DNA of 64,000 nucleotides from an uncultured Clostridia bacterium (GCA_934169575.1 CAKPOA010000005.1:9548-73547); one strand, 5' to 3'; positions 16,199 through 25,229 are shown, numbered from the stretch's first letter. Notes: a model not told the origin generated them from the letters alone. A program made the numbers and translations.

Positions 16199-17521
16199 TT
16201 ATTTTGTTGGAATTTTAATAACAACTTCTGTTCCCTGATCAACTTTACTTTTAATATCTATACTTCCACCATTTTTGTCCAAAATTTCCTTTGCAATAGA
16301 AAGTCCCAGACCAGTTCCTCCCATTTCTCTTGTTCTTGCTTTATCCACCCTATAAAATCTTTCAAAAATCCTATTTAAATCTTGTTCTGGAATACCAATA
16401 CCATTATCAATAATCTTAATATAAGCATCACTATAAACAAAACCAACATAAATTTTTATATTTCCTCCATCTGGTGTATATTTTATACTATTAGTAAGTA
16501 TATTTAATACAACACGTTGTATATCATCTTTATCAGCAAAAACAGGTGGAACATCAGCAGTCACAAAACATTCAACATTATGTTTTTTCTTTTTAATTTC
16601 AATAGCTAATTTTTGTTGGCATTCTTTAGCTAAAACCCCCAAATCAAAACTACTTTTTACAACTTTCTTTTTATTACTATCAATTCTTGAAAGTTCTAAT
16701 AAATCTGTAACAAGTCTTGCCATTCTTCTAGCTTCAGATGAAATAACTTGCAAAAATTCTTTTTGAGTATTTTTATCATATTCTCCTTCTAGTAATGTAT
16801 CTGCATAACCCATTATTGATGTAATTGGAGTTTTAAGTTCATGAGATACATCTGCTACAAACTCTTTTCTCATACTATCTAAACTTACTTGTTCAGTAAT
16901 ATCTTGAATAACAGCTATAATTCCTTCAGGTTTATTATTTTCTTCATTTCTAAAAGGTGCAAAAATTACTTTTACAGATCTATCTTCAACATTAATATTT
17001 TGTTCCATAGATGTAAGTTCACCCAAATATATTAATTTTTCCATATTCAAATTATATTTATTAAAAACATCTTCAAAACTATCATCTTCAGGTGCAATTT
17101 TAAGAAGCATTTTTGCTGCAGGATTTATAAGGTCTATTTTCCCATTTATATCAAAAGCAATAATTCCCTCTGTCATATGTAATAATCTTGTTTTTATTTC
17201 TGTTTCTTCTGCACGTCCTTTTTTTTCATTGCTTTCTATCATTTTTTTCAAAGGATAAATCACCATTTTTGATAAATAAATAGCTAAAATTGCGGTTATT
17301 CCACCTAAAATTGCAATACCTGATATCATAGTTATATTTATATTTTTATGTATTTGTTTATAGCTTTCTTTTATTTGTGATAACTCTGTTATTTCTCCAT
17401 TATCAATTTGTTTTTCAATTCCATTAATTTTGTTTTCAAAACTAAAACCAACTAAAGTAATTATTGCAAGTTCAATTATAAATATTAATAAAATAAATTT
17501 TAATGGTTTTTCTTTTTTCAT
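16199..17521 (-). CDS. Membrane sensor histidine kinase, PhoR/WalK-like
   Basis: 440 residues. Two membrane segments (about 8-28 and 60-83) flank a short external loop. A PAS domain follows (about 115-210), then HisKA with the phosphorylated His in FVADVSHELKTPI and a HATPase domain with N-box NSIKYTPDGG, GIGIP and GTGLGLSIAKEIL. It is last in the murE-mraY-ftsW-murG operon, 19 bp after murG. No response regulator is adjacent, so its partner is encoded elsewhere. Co-transcription with wall genes suggests, but does not show, that it senses envelope status. Confidence 0.9.
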   Translation of the reverse strand: MKKEKPLKFILLIFIIELAIITLVGFSFENKINGIEKQIDNGEITELSQIKESYKQIHKNINITMISGIAILGGITAILAIYLSKMVIYPLKKMIESNEKKGRAEETEIKTRLLHMTEGIIAFDINGKIDLINPAAKMLLKIAPEDDSFEDVFNKYNLNMEKLIYLGELTSMEQNINVEDRSVKVIFAPFRNEENNKPEGIIAVIQDITEQVSLDSMRKEFVADVSHELKTPITSIMGYADTLLEGEYDKNTQKEFLQVISSEARRMARLVTDLLELSRIDSNKKKVVKSSFDLGVLAKECQQKLAIEIKKKKHNVECFVTADVPPVFADKDDIQRVVLNILTNSIKYTPDGGNIKIYVGFVYSDAYIKIIDNGIGIPEQDLNRIFERFYRVDKARTREMGGTGLGLSIAKEILDKNGGSIDIKSKVDQGTEVVIKIPTK

Positions 17522-17540
17522 AATTTATTGTATTCCTTCC

Positions 17541-18653
17541 TCAAACCAATTTTTTTATTTGCTCATAAATTTTATCTTCAGCATCTATTGTTGCAACTTT
17601 AAGAGCATTTTTTCCCATTTTTTTGCAAACATTTTCATCTGATATAATATTATTTATTGTATCATTTAATAAAATTCCATTTACTTCATCATTTCTTATA
17701 ATAATACCTGCACCCACATTTTCTAAAACTTTTGCATTATACATTTGATGATCATTACTAACATTTGGTAATGGGATTAGGATTGATGGTTTGCCAATAT
17801 TTGATATTTCAGCAATAGTCATTGCACCACTTCTAGCAACAATAACATCTGAAATATTTTCTATTTCTTCCATATTATAAATATATGGAAGAATCTTAGC
17901 ATTGTGAACATTTTCAATATTAATGCTAAATTGTTTTAATTCTTTTTTTATTATTTCATATTGTTTTGGACCTGTTGCCCAAACTATTTGATAATTATTA
18001 TTTAATCCATTTCCTAAAATACTAATAATAGCTTCATTTATTTTTTGTGCGCCTTGACTTCCTCCAAAAATTAAAACAATAGGTTTAGAAATACTCAAAT
18101 TTAATTTATCTATTATTTCATTTTTTTGATTTAAAGAATATTCTTTTTTTCTTATTTTAACTGGTGTTCCTGTATAAACAACATTTTTACAATTTTTTAT
18201 TCTTTTTTCAGCATCTTCAAAAGAAACAAGTACTGTATCAGCTTTTTTTGCAAGCATTTGAACAGCTTTTCCTGGATAGCTATTGCTTTCATGCAAAAGA
18301 ACAGGAATATGATTTTTCTTAGCAGCCAAAACAACTGCACCACATATATATCCTCCCATTCCAATTACAATATCAGGTTTAAATTCCCTAACTATTTTTT
18401 TAGCCTCATTAATTCCTTTAATAGTTTTAATCATCTTTTTTAGATTGGCTAAAGAAATTTCTTTACTTAAACCATAAGCATCTATTGTCTTCAAACCATA
18501 TCCAGCTTTTGGAACTAAATCATTTTCTAGTCCTCTATCTGTCCCAACAAATATTATTTCAGAATTGGGTTCTTCTTTTTTTATTTTGTTTGCTATCGCT
18601 ATTCCTGGATTTATATGACCACCTGTTCCTGCTGCAGCAATTATTACTCTCAT
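17541..18653 (-). CDS. murG: UDP-GlcNAc:lipid I GlcNAc transferase MurG
   Basis: A GT-B glycosyltransferase of 370 residues. Its first loop is AAGTGGHINPGIAIA and its second glycine-rich loop is IFGGSQGAQKINE; ARSGAMTIAEI binds the UDP-GlcNAc. MurG adds GlcNAc to lipid I on the inner face of the membrane to make lipid II. It follows ftsW by 46 bp and matches the usual family length. Confidence 0.96.
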   Translation of the reverse strand: MRVIIAAAGTGGHINPGIAIANKIKKEEPNSEIIFVGTDRGLENDLVPKAGYGLKTIDAYGLSKEISLANLKKMIKTIKGINEAKKIVREFKPDIVIGMGGYICGAVVLAAKKNHIPVLLHESNSYPGKAVQMLAKKADTVLVSFEDAEKRIKNCKNVVYTGTPVKIRKKEYSLNQKNEIIDKLNLSISKPIVLIFGGSQGAQKINEAIISILGNGLNNNYQIVWATGPKQYEIIKKELKQFSINIENVHNAKILPYIYNMEEIENISDVIVARSGAMTIAEISNIGKPSILIPLPNVSNDHQMYNAKVLENVGAGIIIRNDEVNGILLNDTINNIISDENVCKKMGKNALKVATIDAEDKIYEQIKKLV

Positions 18654-18699
18654 TATATTTCACATTCCTTCCTTGAAACAATTTTCATACAAGTTTGTT

Positions 18700-19827
18700 T
18701 TATATTTTATTAACATTTCTCGATATATTCAGCAATATTCCCATCTCACACAGTAAAATCAATAATGCAGTTCCACCATAACTAAAAAATGGTAATGGCA
18801 TTCCAGTTGCAGGCATTGATGATGTAACAACTGCAATGTTTATTATTGATTGTATAGCAATTAATGATGTTATTCCTATTGCAAGTAAACTTCCAAACAT
18901 ATCTGGGGCTTTTATCGCAATTAAAATACCTCTCCAAATTAAAATTGCAAACAATATTATTACAAATAGGCAACCAATAAATCCTAATTCTTCTGCTAAA
19001 ACAGAAAATATAAAGTCATTTTGTGGTTCTGGTAAATATAAATATTTTTGTTTACTTTGCCCAAGTCCAGTACCAAATAATCCTCCAGAACCTATGGCAT
19101 ATAAACTTTGTACAACCTGCCATCCATCACCTAATTTATCACTCCATGGATCTAAAAATGCTGTAACCCTTTTTAATCTATATGCTTCTTTTACAACTAT
19201 AAATATTAATGCTGGAACTCCAGCTATAACTCCTGGCACAATGATATGCCATAATTTGCAACCTGCTAATATCATCATTACTAGTACAATTCCAGTAATT
19301 ACCATAGTTGCACTAAAATGTGGCTCTACCATTAACAAAGCAGCTATTGGTATTAAAAAAGCAAAATTTTTCACAAAACCTTTAAAGAATTTTCCTAAAT
19401 CATCCTTATTTTTAGTAAGTACAGCCGCATAAAATATTATCATAAAAATCTTGACCATTTCAGATGGCTGAAATGAAAAACTTTCTGTTATTCCAAGCCA
19501 TCTTTTAGCTCCATTTACTTCTTTTCCTATAAGCATAACAAGTACTAATAATATAATAGATGCAATATATCCTAATATATAAAATTTCCTATAAATTCTA
19601 TAATTTATTTTTGATATTACAAACATACAAAATAATCCAACTATCGCAAAAGCTCCTTGTTTTGCAAAATATGTATAGCTATTCCCACTTTCAGAAAGTG
19701 CAGTTGGTGAACTTGCAGAAAGAACCATTATTAATCCAAGTGATAGTAACAATAATATTGTAATTAATAAAGTATAATCTATTGAATTATCTGAAAAGTT
19801 TAAAATATTATTTTTCTTTTTTCTCAC
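18700..19827 (-). CDS. ftsW: SEDS-family peptidoglycan polymerase FtsW/SpoVE
   Basis: 375 residues with about ten membrane helices. SEDS motifs are visible: GAKRWLGI, SFQPSEMVKI, the external-loop sequence SGGLFGTGLGQSKQK followed by LPEPQNDFIFSV, and PFFSYGGTALL near the end. FtsW polymerises lipid II into glycan strands with a class B PBP. Its place between mraY and murG is that of ftsW or its sporulation paralogue spoVE, and sequence alone does not separate them. The start is GTG behind a GGAGA site. Confidence 0.92.
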   Translation of the reverse strand: MRKKKNNILNFSDNSIDYTLLITILLLLSLGLIMVLSASSPTALSESGNSYTYFAKQGAFAIVGLFCMFVISKINYRIYRKFYILGYIASIILLVLVMLIGKEVNGAKRWLGITESFSFQPSEMVKIFMIIFYAAVLTKNKDDLGKFFKGFVKNFAFLIPIAALLMVEPHFSATMVITGIVLVMMILAGCKLWHIIVPGVIAGVPALIFIVVKEAYRLKRVTAFLDPWSDKLGDGWQVVQSLYAIGSGGLFGTGLGQSKQKYLYLPEPQNDFIFSVLAEELGFIGCLFVIILFAILIWRGILIAIKAPDMFGSLLAIGITSLIAIQSIINIAVVTSSMPATGMPLPFFSYGGTALLILLCEMGILLNISRNVNKI

Positions 19828-19847
19828 AATAATCTCCTTTCATTTTC

Positions 19848-20828
19848 TTATACAGCTAAAATTCCAACTACGCAAACTAAAAGTGTAATTACAGAAAATA
19901 CTCTAACCACTTTATTTTCGCTCCATCCTGAAAGCTCAAAATGATGATGAAGCGGTGCCATTTTAAAAATCCTATTTCCTGTTTTCTTAAAATACATTAC
20001 TTGTATAATTACAGATAATGTTTCAAGTATTGGTATAATAGCAATTATTATTAATATTAGTGGCATTTTTAAATATAATGCTATACTTGATATCACTCCT
20101 CCTAAAAATAATGATCCAGTATCTCCCATAAAAACTTTTGCAGGATGCAAATTAAACATCAAAAACCCTAATATGGCTCCTACTGTTATGCTTCCAAACA
20201 TAACAACTTCTGTTTTGCCAAAAATCATTGCTATTACAGTTAAACATGTTATTATAATTGCACACACACTTGATGAAAGTCCATCTATTCCATCTGTTAA
20301 ATTAACCGCATTTGTTGTTGCTAAAATAACAATTATGGCAAATGGTATATATAAAAATATTGGTAAATCTACATACATTTTTAAAAATGGTATATATGTT
20401 TCTGTGCCTATTTTGCAAAACTTTATTATAAATAATGTATATGCAACAGATATTAAAAGTAAACCTAACATTTTATAACTTGGCTTTAAACCTTTTGTAT
20501 TTTGTAAAACTAATTTTTTAAAATCATCTATAAATCCTATTGCTCCAAACCCTATTGTTAAACACAACATTGGTAATATATTTTGTGCTAATTCAAGATG
20601 ATTTGTCATATATAAATATATATAACAACCTGTAACACATATGATTATAGAAATCATAAATATTATTCCACCCATTGTAGGTGTTCCTTGTTTTTTTAAA
20701 TGTGATTGTGGTCCATCTTCTCTTTCAATTTGCCCAACTTTTATTTTTTTTAAAATTGGTATAACTATAAGTGATATAATTATAGTTACAACAAAAGAGA
20801 TTATTAACATTGTCATTTGAAGTTTCAA
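19848..20828 (-). CDS. mraY: Phospho-MurNAc-pentapeptide transferase MraY
   Basis: 326 residues, about ten membrane helices. The family's catalytic aspartate motifs are present: FIDDFKKL, NLTDGIDGLSS and FMGDTGSLFLGG, plus the HHHFELSGW loop. MraY moves phospho-MurNAc-pentapeptide onto undecaprenyl phosphate to form lipid I. The likely start is a TTG at 20828, since AAAGG lies ten bases upstream. It begins six bases after murE, whereas murF would normally intervene, and murD is missing before ftsW. Confidence 0.96.
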   Translation of the reverse strand: MKLQMTMLIISFVVTIIISLIVIPILKKIKVGQIEREDGPQSHLKKQGTPTMGGIIFMISIIICVTGCYIYLYMTNHLELAQNILPMLCLTIGFGAIGFIDDFKKLVLQNTKGLKPSYKMLGLLLISVAYTLFIIKFCKIGTETYIPFLKMYVDLPIFLYIPFAIIVILATTNAVNLTDGIDGLSSSVCAIIITCLTVIAMIFGKTEVVMFGSITVGAILGFLMFNLHPAKVFMGDTGSLFLGGVISSIALYLKMPLILIIIAIIPILETLSVIIQVMYFKKTGNRIFKMAPLHHHFELSGWSENKVVRVFSVITLLVCVVGILAV

Positions 20829-20834
20829 TTTTAT

Positions 20835-22316
20835 CTAACCTTTCTTGTTTAATTTTTCTATTATTTCTTTTACAATAATTCGTTCATCAAATGGGTATTT
20901 TTTTCTATTTATTTCTTGATATGGCTCATGACCTTTTCCAGCTAAAACAATTATATCACTCTTAGATGCCATTTTTATTGCATATTTAATTGCTTCTGTT
21001 CTGTCAACAATTACTTTATATTTTCCTTTTGTTTTCTTAATTCCTTCTTCTATTTGATCAACTATTTTTTGAGGATCCTCTGTTCTTGGATTATCTGAAG
21101 TTATTATTGAAAAATCTGCTATTCTTCCTGATATTTCACCCATTATTGGACGTTTTCTTGTATCTCTATCTCCTCCACATCCAAATACAGAAATAACTCT
21201 ACCTTTTGTATAACTTTTTACTGCTCTTAATATATTTTCAAGGCTTTCTGGAGAATGTGCATAATCAATCATAATTGGTATTTCAAGTTTATTTTCAACC
21301 ATTTCAGATCTACCTGGCACTTTTACATTTAATAAAGCTTGTTTAATAGTTTCTGCATCAACTCCAAGTTTTTGACAAACACATATTGTTGCCAAACTAT
21401 TATATACAGTAAATCGTCCTGGTATATCAACTTTTACTCTTTCATTTTTTTCTCCAAGTTTTGCTTTAAAATCAACATAAGCATTTGTAACAGTAATATC
21501 TTTTGCCAAAAAATCTCCAGAATTATCAATTCCATATCTTGTTATATTGTTTTCAGGAAATAAACCAGGAATTTTTGCCCCATATAAATCATCTATATTT
21601 ACAAAACCTGTTTTGCACATCTCAAACAATTTCAATTTTGATTCAAAATAATCTTTCATATCTGGATGTTCTTTTGCACTTATATGATCTTCTGAAAAAT
21701 TTGTAAACACAACCATATCAAAATCACATCCATCTACTCTATGCAATTTTAAACTTTGTGAAGATACTTCCATTACAACATATTCAACACCTTGCTCATA
21801 CATTTCAGCAAATATTTTTTGTAATTCAATACTTTCAGGAGTTGTTCTATCAGAATCTGCCTTTTTAATTCCATTTATATAAATTGCAATTGTTCCAATT
21901 AATCCAACTTTTTTTCCTGCTTTCTCTAAAACCTCTTTTATCATAAAAGTTGTTGTTGTTTTTCCTTTTGTTCCAGTTACGCCTATTAGTTTAAATTTCT
22001 TTGATGGATTTTTATAAAAATTACTTGCTGTAATTGCTAAAAATTCTCTTGTATCTTTTGCAAGAATTATAACAATATCTTGTGGTATATCTTTAATATT
22101 TACTTTTGCTCCTTGTTCTATTGCAATTGCCACAGCTCCATTTTCAATTGCTTTTTGTATATATTCATGACCATCTGTTTCAAAACCTTTTATAGCTACA
22201 AACAAATATCCTTTTTTTATATTTCTTGAATCCCTTTCTACTCCTTTTATCTCTATCTCAAGATCTCCTTTTGCTTTTAATCCCTCTAATCCTACTAACA
22301 TATTTTTTAGTTTCAT
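20835..22316 (-). CDS. murE: UDP-MurNAc-tripeptide synthetase MurE, meso-DAP type
   Basis: A Mur ligase of 493 residues. The ATP loop is GVTGTKGKTTTTF near 110-122, followed by the central-domain motif TTPES. The C-terminal specificity motif is DNPR (residues 408-411, in TSDNPRTEDP), which marks enzymes that add meso-diaminopimelate. GRSEMV and DYAHSPESLENIL are as expected. First gene of the wall operon, with a sigma-A-type promoter at 22376-22404 and hairpin repeat B upstream of that. Confidence 0.97.
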   Translation of the reverse strand: MKLKNMLVGLEGLKAKGDLEIEIKGVERDSRNIKKGYLFVAIKGFETDGHEYIQKAIENGAVAIAIEQGAKVNIKDIPQDIVIILAKDTREFLAITASNFYKNPSKKFKLIGVTGTKGKTTTTFMIKEVLEKAGKKVGLIGTIAIYINGIKKADSDRTTPESIELQKIFAEMYEQGVEYVVMEVSSQSLKLHRVDGCDFDMVVFTNFSEDHISAKEHPDMKDYFESKLKLFEMCKTGFVNIDDLYGAKIPGLFPENNITRYGIDNSGDFLAKDITVTNAYVDFKAKLGEKNERVKVDIPGRFTVYNSLATICVCQKLGVDAETIKQALLNVKVPGRSEMVENKLEIPIMIDYAHSPESLENILRAVKSYTKGRVISVFGCGGDRDTRKRPIMGEISGRIADFSIITSDNPRTEDPQKIVDQIEEGIKKTKGKYKVIVDRTEAIKYAIKMASKSDIIVLAGKGHEPYQEINRKKYPFDERIIVKEIIEKLNKKG

Positions 22317-22375
22317 AAAATCAACCCTTTCTTTATTTTGATAGCTATATTTTTATTTTATTCTCTAACATTAAT

Positions 22376-22404
22376 ATATTATCACACTGTGGAAATATTA
22401 ACAA
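22376..22404 (-). promoter_or_regulatory. Putative sigma-A-type promoter of the murE operon
   Basis: Minus-strand TTGTTA (22404-22399) and TAATAT (22381-22376) with a 17-bp spacer, 60 bp before the murE start. A fair but not perfect match. Repeat B lies just upstream. Confidence 0.55.
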
Positions 22405-22433
22405 GTATTTTTCTGATTTTTATGAAAAAAAAT

Positions 22434-22662
22434 TACTGGATAGTTACTAGCCAGCCTTTTTAAATTTATTTCCTGAATATGTGTATGAAACTATTTTTGA
22501 AATACTGCGTAAGCGACCAAACGAACGGAGTGAGTGCGATTGGAGCAATTTTCATTTATTTATTTTTAATTATGGAAATTGCGACTGCAAAGTATGAAAA
22601 AATAATTTCATACACATATTCAGGAAATAAATCTCTTTGTAGCTGACCAGTAATACTGGATA
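22434..22662. repeat. 9-bp direct repeats flanking hairpin repeat B
   Basis: TACTGGATA occurs at 22434-22442 and again at 22654-22662, seven and six bases outside the ends of copy B. The right copy is also the first arm of the type II palindrome. This looks like a target duplication, although its offset from the element ends leaves some doubt. Confidence 0.55.
22450..22647. repeat. Hairpin repeat type I, copy B (full-length, 198 bp)
   Basis: Begins GCCAGCC and ends GCTGAC, exactly the same length as copy A. An arm of about 33 bp (from TTTATTTCCTGAATATG on the left) pairs with the right arm with a single wobble. Many arm positions differ from copy A, and the opposite arm has changed to match. 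The core keeps GCGTAAGCGA, GAGTGCGATTGGAGC and AAATTGCGACTGC. In the small core hairpin, G-C of copy A is A-T here, a compensatory change. It lies upstream of the murE promoter and downstream of the terminator of the 22747 gene. Confidence 0.85.
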
Positions 22663-22700
22663 ATGGTTTATTTAAAATTAATTCAAAACATTATTCAGTA
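22654..22700. repeat. Palindromic repeat type II, uninterrupted copy
   Basis: The 16-nt arms 22654-22669 and 22685-22700 are complementary with two mismatches and surround the sequence ATTTAAAATTAATTC. The same layout recurs at 28042-28168, where it is interrupted by a 70-bp insertion. Confidence 0.65.
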
Positions 22701-22702
22701 AC

Positions 22703-22733
22703 AAAAAATAAAGAGTTCAATTAAGAACCCTTT
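22703..22733 (-). terminator. Rho-independent terminator of the 22747 gene
   Basis: AAAGGGTTCTTAATTGAACTC on the minus strand can fold into a hairpin ending in CTTT and is followed by a T run (22708-22703). Confidence 0.7.
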
Positions 22734-22746
22734 ATAAAATAAATGT

Positions 22747-23544
22747 TTATATATCCATTACAATTTTTCCAACTGATAACTCCCTCGGTTTATCAACATT
22801 AGAAAAATTATCTATATATGCTAATGGATAAGTTTTAGAATTATTTGTATATGCACCTCCATATTCAAAAAAACTTTCTGTATTTGGATTATATGCTATC
22901 TTTGACGTATTTGCTAAATCAAAAAAAGTTCCAATTTTTCTTTTTCCGGTTTTTTCAAAATCACTCTTTGCTTTTTCGGCATTATAATAATGCCCTAATC
23001 TTTTGCTATTGCAACAGACAGCATACCAAGCTTGTTCAATTTTATATCCCTTATTCTCATAAAGATATTTAATTATATTTCCTAAAAAAACATCCATCTC
23101 AATAGTAGAAATAAGTCTGCTATTTTTTTTATAGCAAAATTTACTAGCTTGTGTTCTCCACCAAAAATAAGATTTACCAACAGCCGGTTTATGACCTTCC
23201 TCAAAAATTATTTTCTCTTTATCGTTATCTAAAGATGGATCAATTGCAGAAATTCTAAAATTTTTCATTTTTTCCTTTTTGGCTTTAAAAATGCTTTCTT
23301 TTATTCTTTTTCCATTTGAGTCTTGAGGGATAAAACTTAAAAATTCATCATCTTCAGAAATCCCCTCTATATCAACTATTGGGAATTTTTCATTCAAATT
23401 ATCTTCCGGTAATGATAAAACTTTTCCTTGATCTCCATCTACTTCAGTAAAATACACCAAGCTTTTTCCATCATCTGAAATTTTTACCCGTGTAATTTTC
23501 TGACCTTTTTCTGCTTTTACTACAAACCTTTTTTCTTTCTTCAT
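22747..23544 (-). CDS. Protein of unknown function
   Basis: 265 residues, lysine-rich and soluble, with no signal peptide or membrane segment. The first 90 residues look beta-rich (VVKAEKGQKITRVKISDDGKS) and are acidic around 55-75. The second half holds aromatic and cysteine residues: SYFWWRTQASKFCYKKN, WYAVCCNSKRLGHYY and FFEYGGAYTNNS. I do not recognise a family. It has its own strong promoter and its own terminator, so it is an independent unit. It stands between the wall operon and the RlmD-like gene. Base composition resembles its neighbours, with nothing to suggest recent transfer. Confidence 0.8.
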   Translation of the reverse strand: MKKEKRFVVKAEKGQKITRVKISDDGKSLVYFTEVDGDQGKVLSLPEDNLNEKFPIVDIEGISEDDEFLSFIPQDSNGKRIKESIFKAKKEKMKNFRISAIDPSLDNDKEKIIFEEGHKPAVGKSYFWWRTQASKFCYKKNSRLISTIEMDVFLGNIIKYLYENKGYKIEQAWYAVCCNSKRLGHYYNAEKAKSDFEKTGKRKIGTFFDLANTSKIAYNPNTESFFEYGGAYTNNSKTYPLAYIDNFSNVDKPRELSVGKIVMDI

Positions 23545-23597
23545 TATTTTTTCTCCTTGTTAACATTTATTTTTAAGCATGTATTAACATAATATAT

Positions 23598-23626
23598 ATT
23601 GTATCACTTTTTTTCTTAAATGTCAA
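23598..23626 (-). promoter_or_regulatory. Consensus sigma-A-type promoter of the unknown gene at 22747
   Basis: Minus-strand TTGACA (23626-23621) and TACAAT (23603-23598) with a 17-bp spacer, about 54 bp before the start codon. One of the best promoter matches in the window. Confidence 0.85.
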
Positions 23627-23699
23627 AATTGAATTTTTATAGCTTTTACATGCATTTTGATATATAAATCTACATTTGGTATTAATAATGAATATGCAT

Positions 23700-25082
23700 T
23701 TAATTTTCCAATTTCATATAAATAAGTTTCATCACAGCTACGCATTCAACATGGCTTGTCCAAGGAAACATATCTACTGGTTGAATAAATTCAATATTAT
23801 AATCATCTTCAAAAAAAGCTAAATCCCTAATTAAAGTAGCAGGATTGCAACTAATATATGATATCTTTTTAGGCTTAATTTTCAAAATATTTCCAATTGT
23901 TGTTTTATCTAACCCTTTCCTTGGTGGATCAACAATAATAACATCAGGTAAAATCTTTTTCTTTTCTATTAATTCTTCTAAAACAAATTCAGTATCGCCA
24001 ACCAAAAATTCCACATTATCAATATTGTTTCTTTTAGCATTATCAATTGCATCATCAATAGCTTGCTCAACAATTTCCACTCCATAAACTTTTTTAGCAA
24101 ATTTAGATGCAAAAATAGAAATTGTTCCAACACCACAATATAAATCAAAAACTACATCATTTTTTGTTATATTTGTATTCTCTAAAGCAATATTATATAA
24201 TGCCTCAGCTTGAACAGGATTTATTTGATAAAATGAATTAGTTGATATTTTAAATACATATTCACCTAAAATATCTTCTATATATCCATTGCCATAAATA
24301 TTTATATTGTTATTTCCTAAAACAACATTTGTTTTAGCTTTATTAACATTTGCTACAACAGATTTTATATTTTGAAATCTATTTATTAATTCTTCAGATA
24401 TTTTTTTTAATTTTGAAATATCTTCTCCATTTATCACAAATATAACTAATATTTCACCAGTATGTACTCCTTTTTTTATAACTAAATTTCGTACTAATCC
24501 TTTATGTGTTTTTTCATTATAAACTGAAATATTATATTTTTTTAATTCATTAATTATAGTATCAACAATTCTAAGTGATTCCTGATTTTGTATCATACAA
24601 TTTTTCATTTCTATAATTTCGTGTGATCTATTCGCATATACACCAACAATTGGCTCATTATTTTCATCTATTCCAATTGGGCACTGTAATTTATTTCTAT
24701 AAAAAAACGGATTTCCCATTCCCCATGTCTTTTTTACATCTATTTTGTTCTTCAATGTTTTATTAACAAGATTTTGCACTGTATTTTGCTTTATATTTAA
24801 TGTTTCTTCATAATCAATATGACGCAAATTACATCCTCCACATCTTTTGTATGTTTTACAATCTACATCTATTCTATGTTCAGATTTTTTTAATATTTCA
24901 ATAATTTTTCCAAATCCATGTGAACTTAAAACTTTAACAATTAGTATTTTTACCTTTTCACCTTTTATTGCATTTGGTATAAATATTGTAAAATCATCTA
25001 TTTTAGCAATACCTTCTCCTTCAAAACCATAATCTATTATATCAACAACATATTCTTTATTTTTCTCTATTGGTACAGTCAA
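23700..25082 (-). CDS. 23S rRNA (uracil-5-)-methyltransferase, RlmD/TrmA family
   Basis: 460 residues. An N-terminal TRAM domain (about 1-65) is followed by the iron-sulfur cysteines CKTYKRCGGC. The SAM-binding methylase core comes next, with VFDLYCGVGTISIF and DPPRKGLD. The catalytic cysteine is in YISCNPATLIRD near the C-terminus. It makes m5U in rRNA (or tRNA) from SAM. Gram-positive genomes carry several members (RlmCD and others), so the exact target base is not certain. The start is TTG behind AAGGAG. It has single-gene context. Confidence 0.9.
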   Translation of the reverse strand: MTVPIEKNKEYVVDIIDYGFEGEGIAKIDDFTIFIPNAIKGEKVKILIVKVLSSHGFGKIIEILKKSEHRIDVDCKTYKRCGGCNLRHIDYEETLNIKQNTVQNLVNKTLKNKIDVKKTWGMGNPFFYRNKLQCPIGIDENNEPIVGVYANRSHEIIEMKNCMIQNQESLRIVDTIINELKKYNISVYNEKTHKGLVRNLVIKKGVHTGEILVIFVINGEDISKLKKISEELINRFQNIKSVVANVNKAKTNVVLGNNNINIYGNGYIEDILGEYVFKISTNSFYQINPVQAEALYNIALENTNITKNDVVFDLYCGVGTISIFASKFAKKVYGVEIVEQAIDDAIDNAKRNNIDNVEFLVGDTEFVLEELIEKKKILPDVIIVDPPRKGLDKTTIGNILKIKPKKISYISCNPATLIRDLAFFEDDYNIEFIQPVDMFPWTSHVECVAVMKLIYMKLEN

Positions 25083-25198
25083 AATATCACTCCTTAAAAT
25101 AATTTAGTTTTTGATAAAATCTCTTTAGTCATCAAACATTATTATAATACTACACTTATTAAATTAATTCAAGTAGTTTTATTAATTTTTAACAAATG

Positions 25199-25225
25199 TA
25201 AACCAGCCCTATTAGAGCTGGTTTA
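25199..25225 (-). terminator. Hairpin after the GGDEF gene
   Basis: A 9-bp stem (TAAACCAGC with GCTGGTTTA) lies just past the stop codon of the diguanylate cyclase. The following T-tract is weak, but position and stem favour a terminator. Confidence 0.6.
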
Positions 25226-25229
25226 GGTA

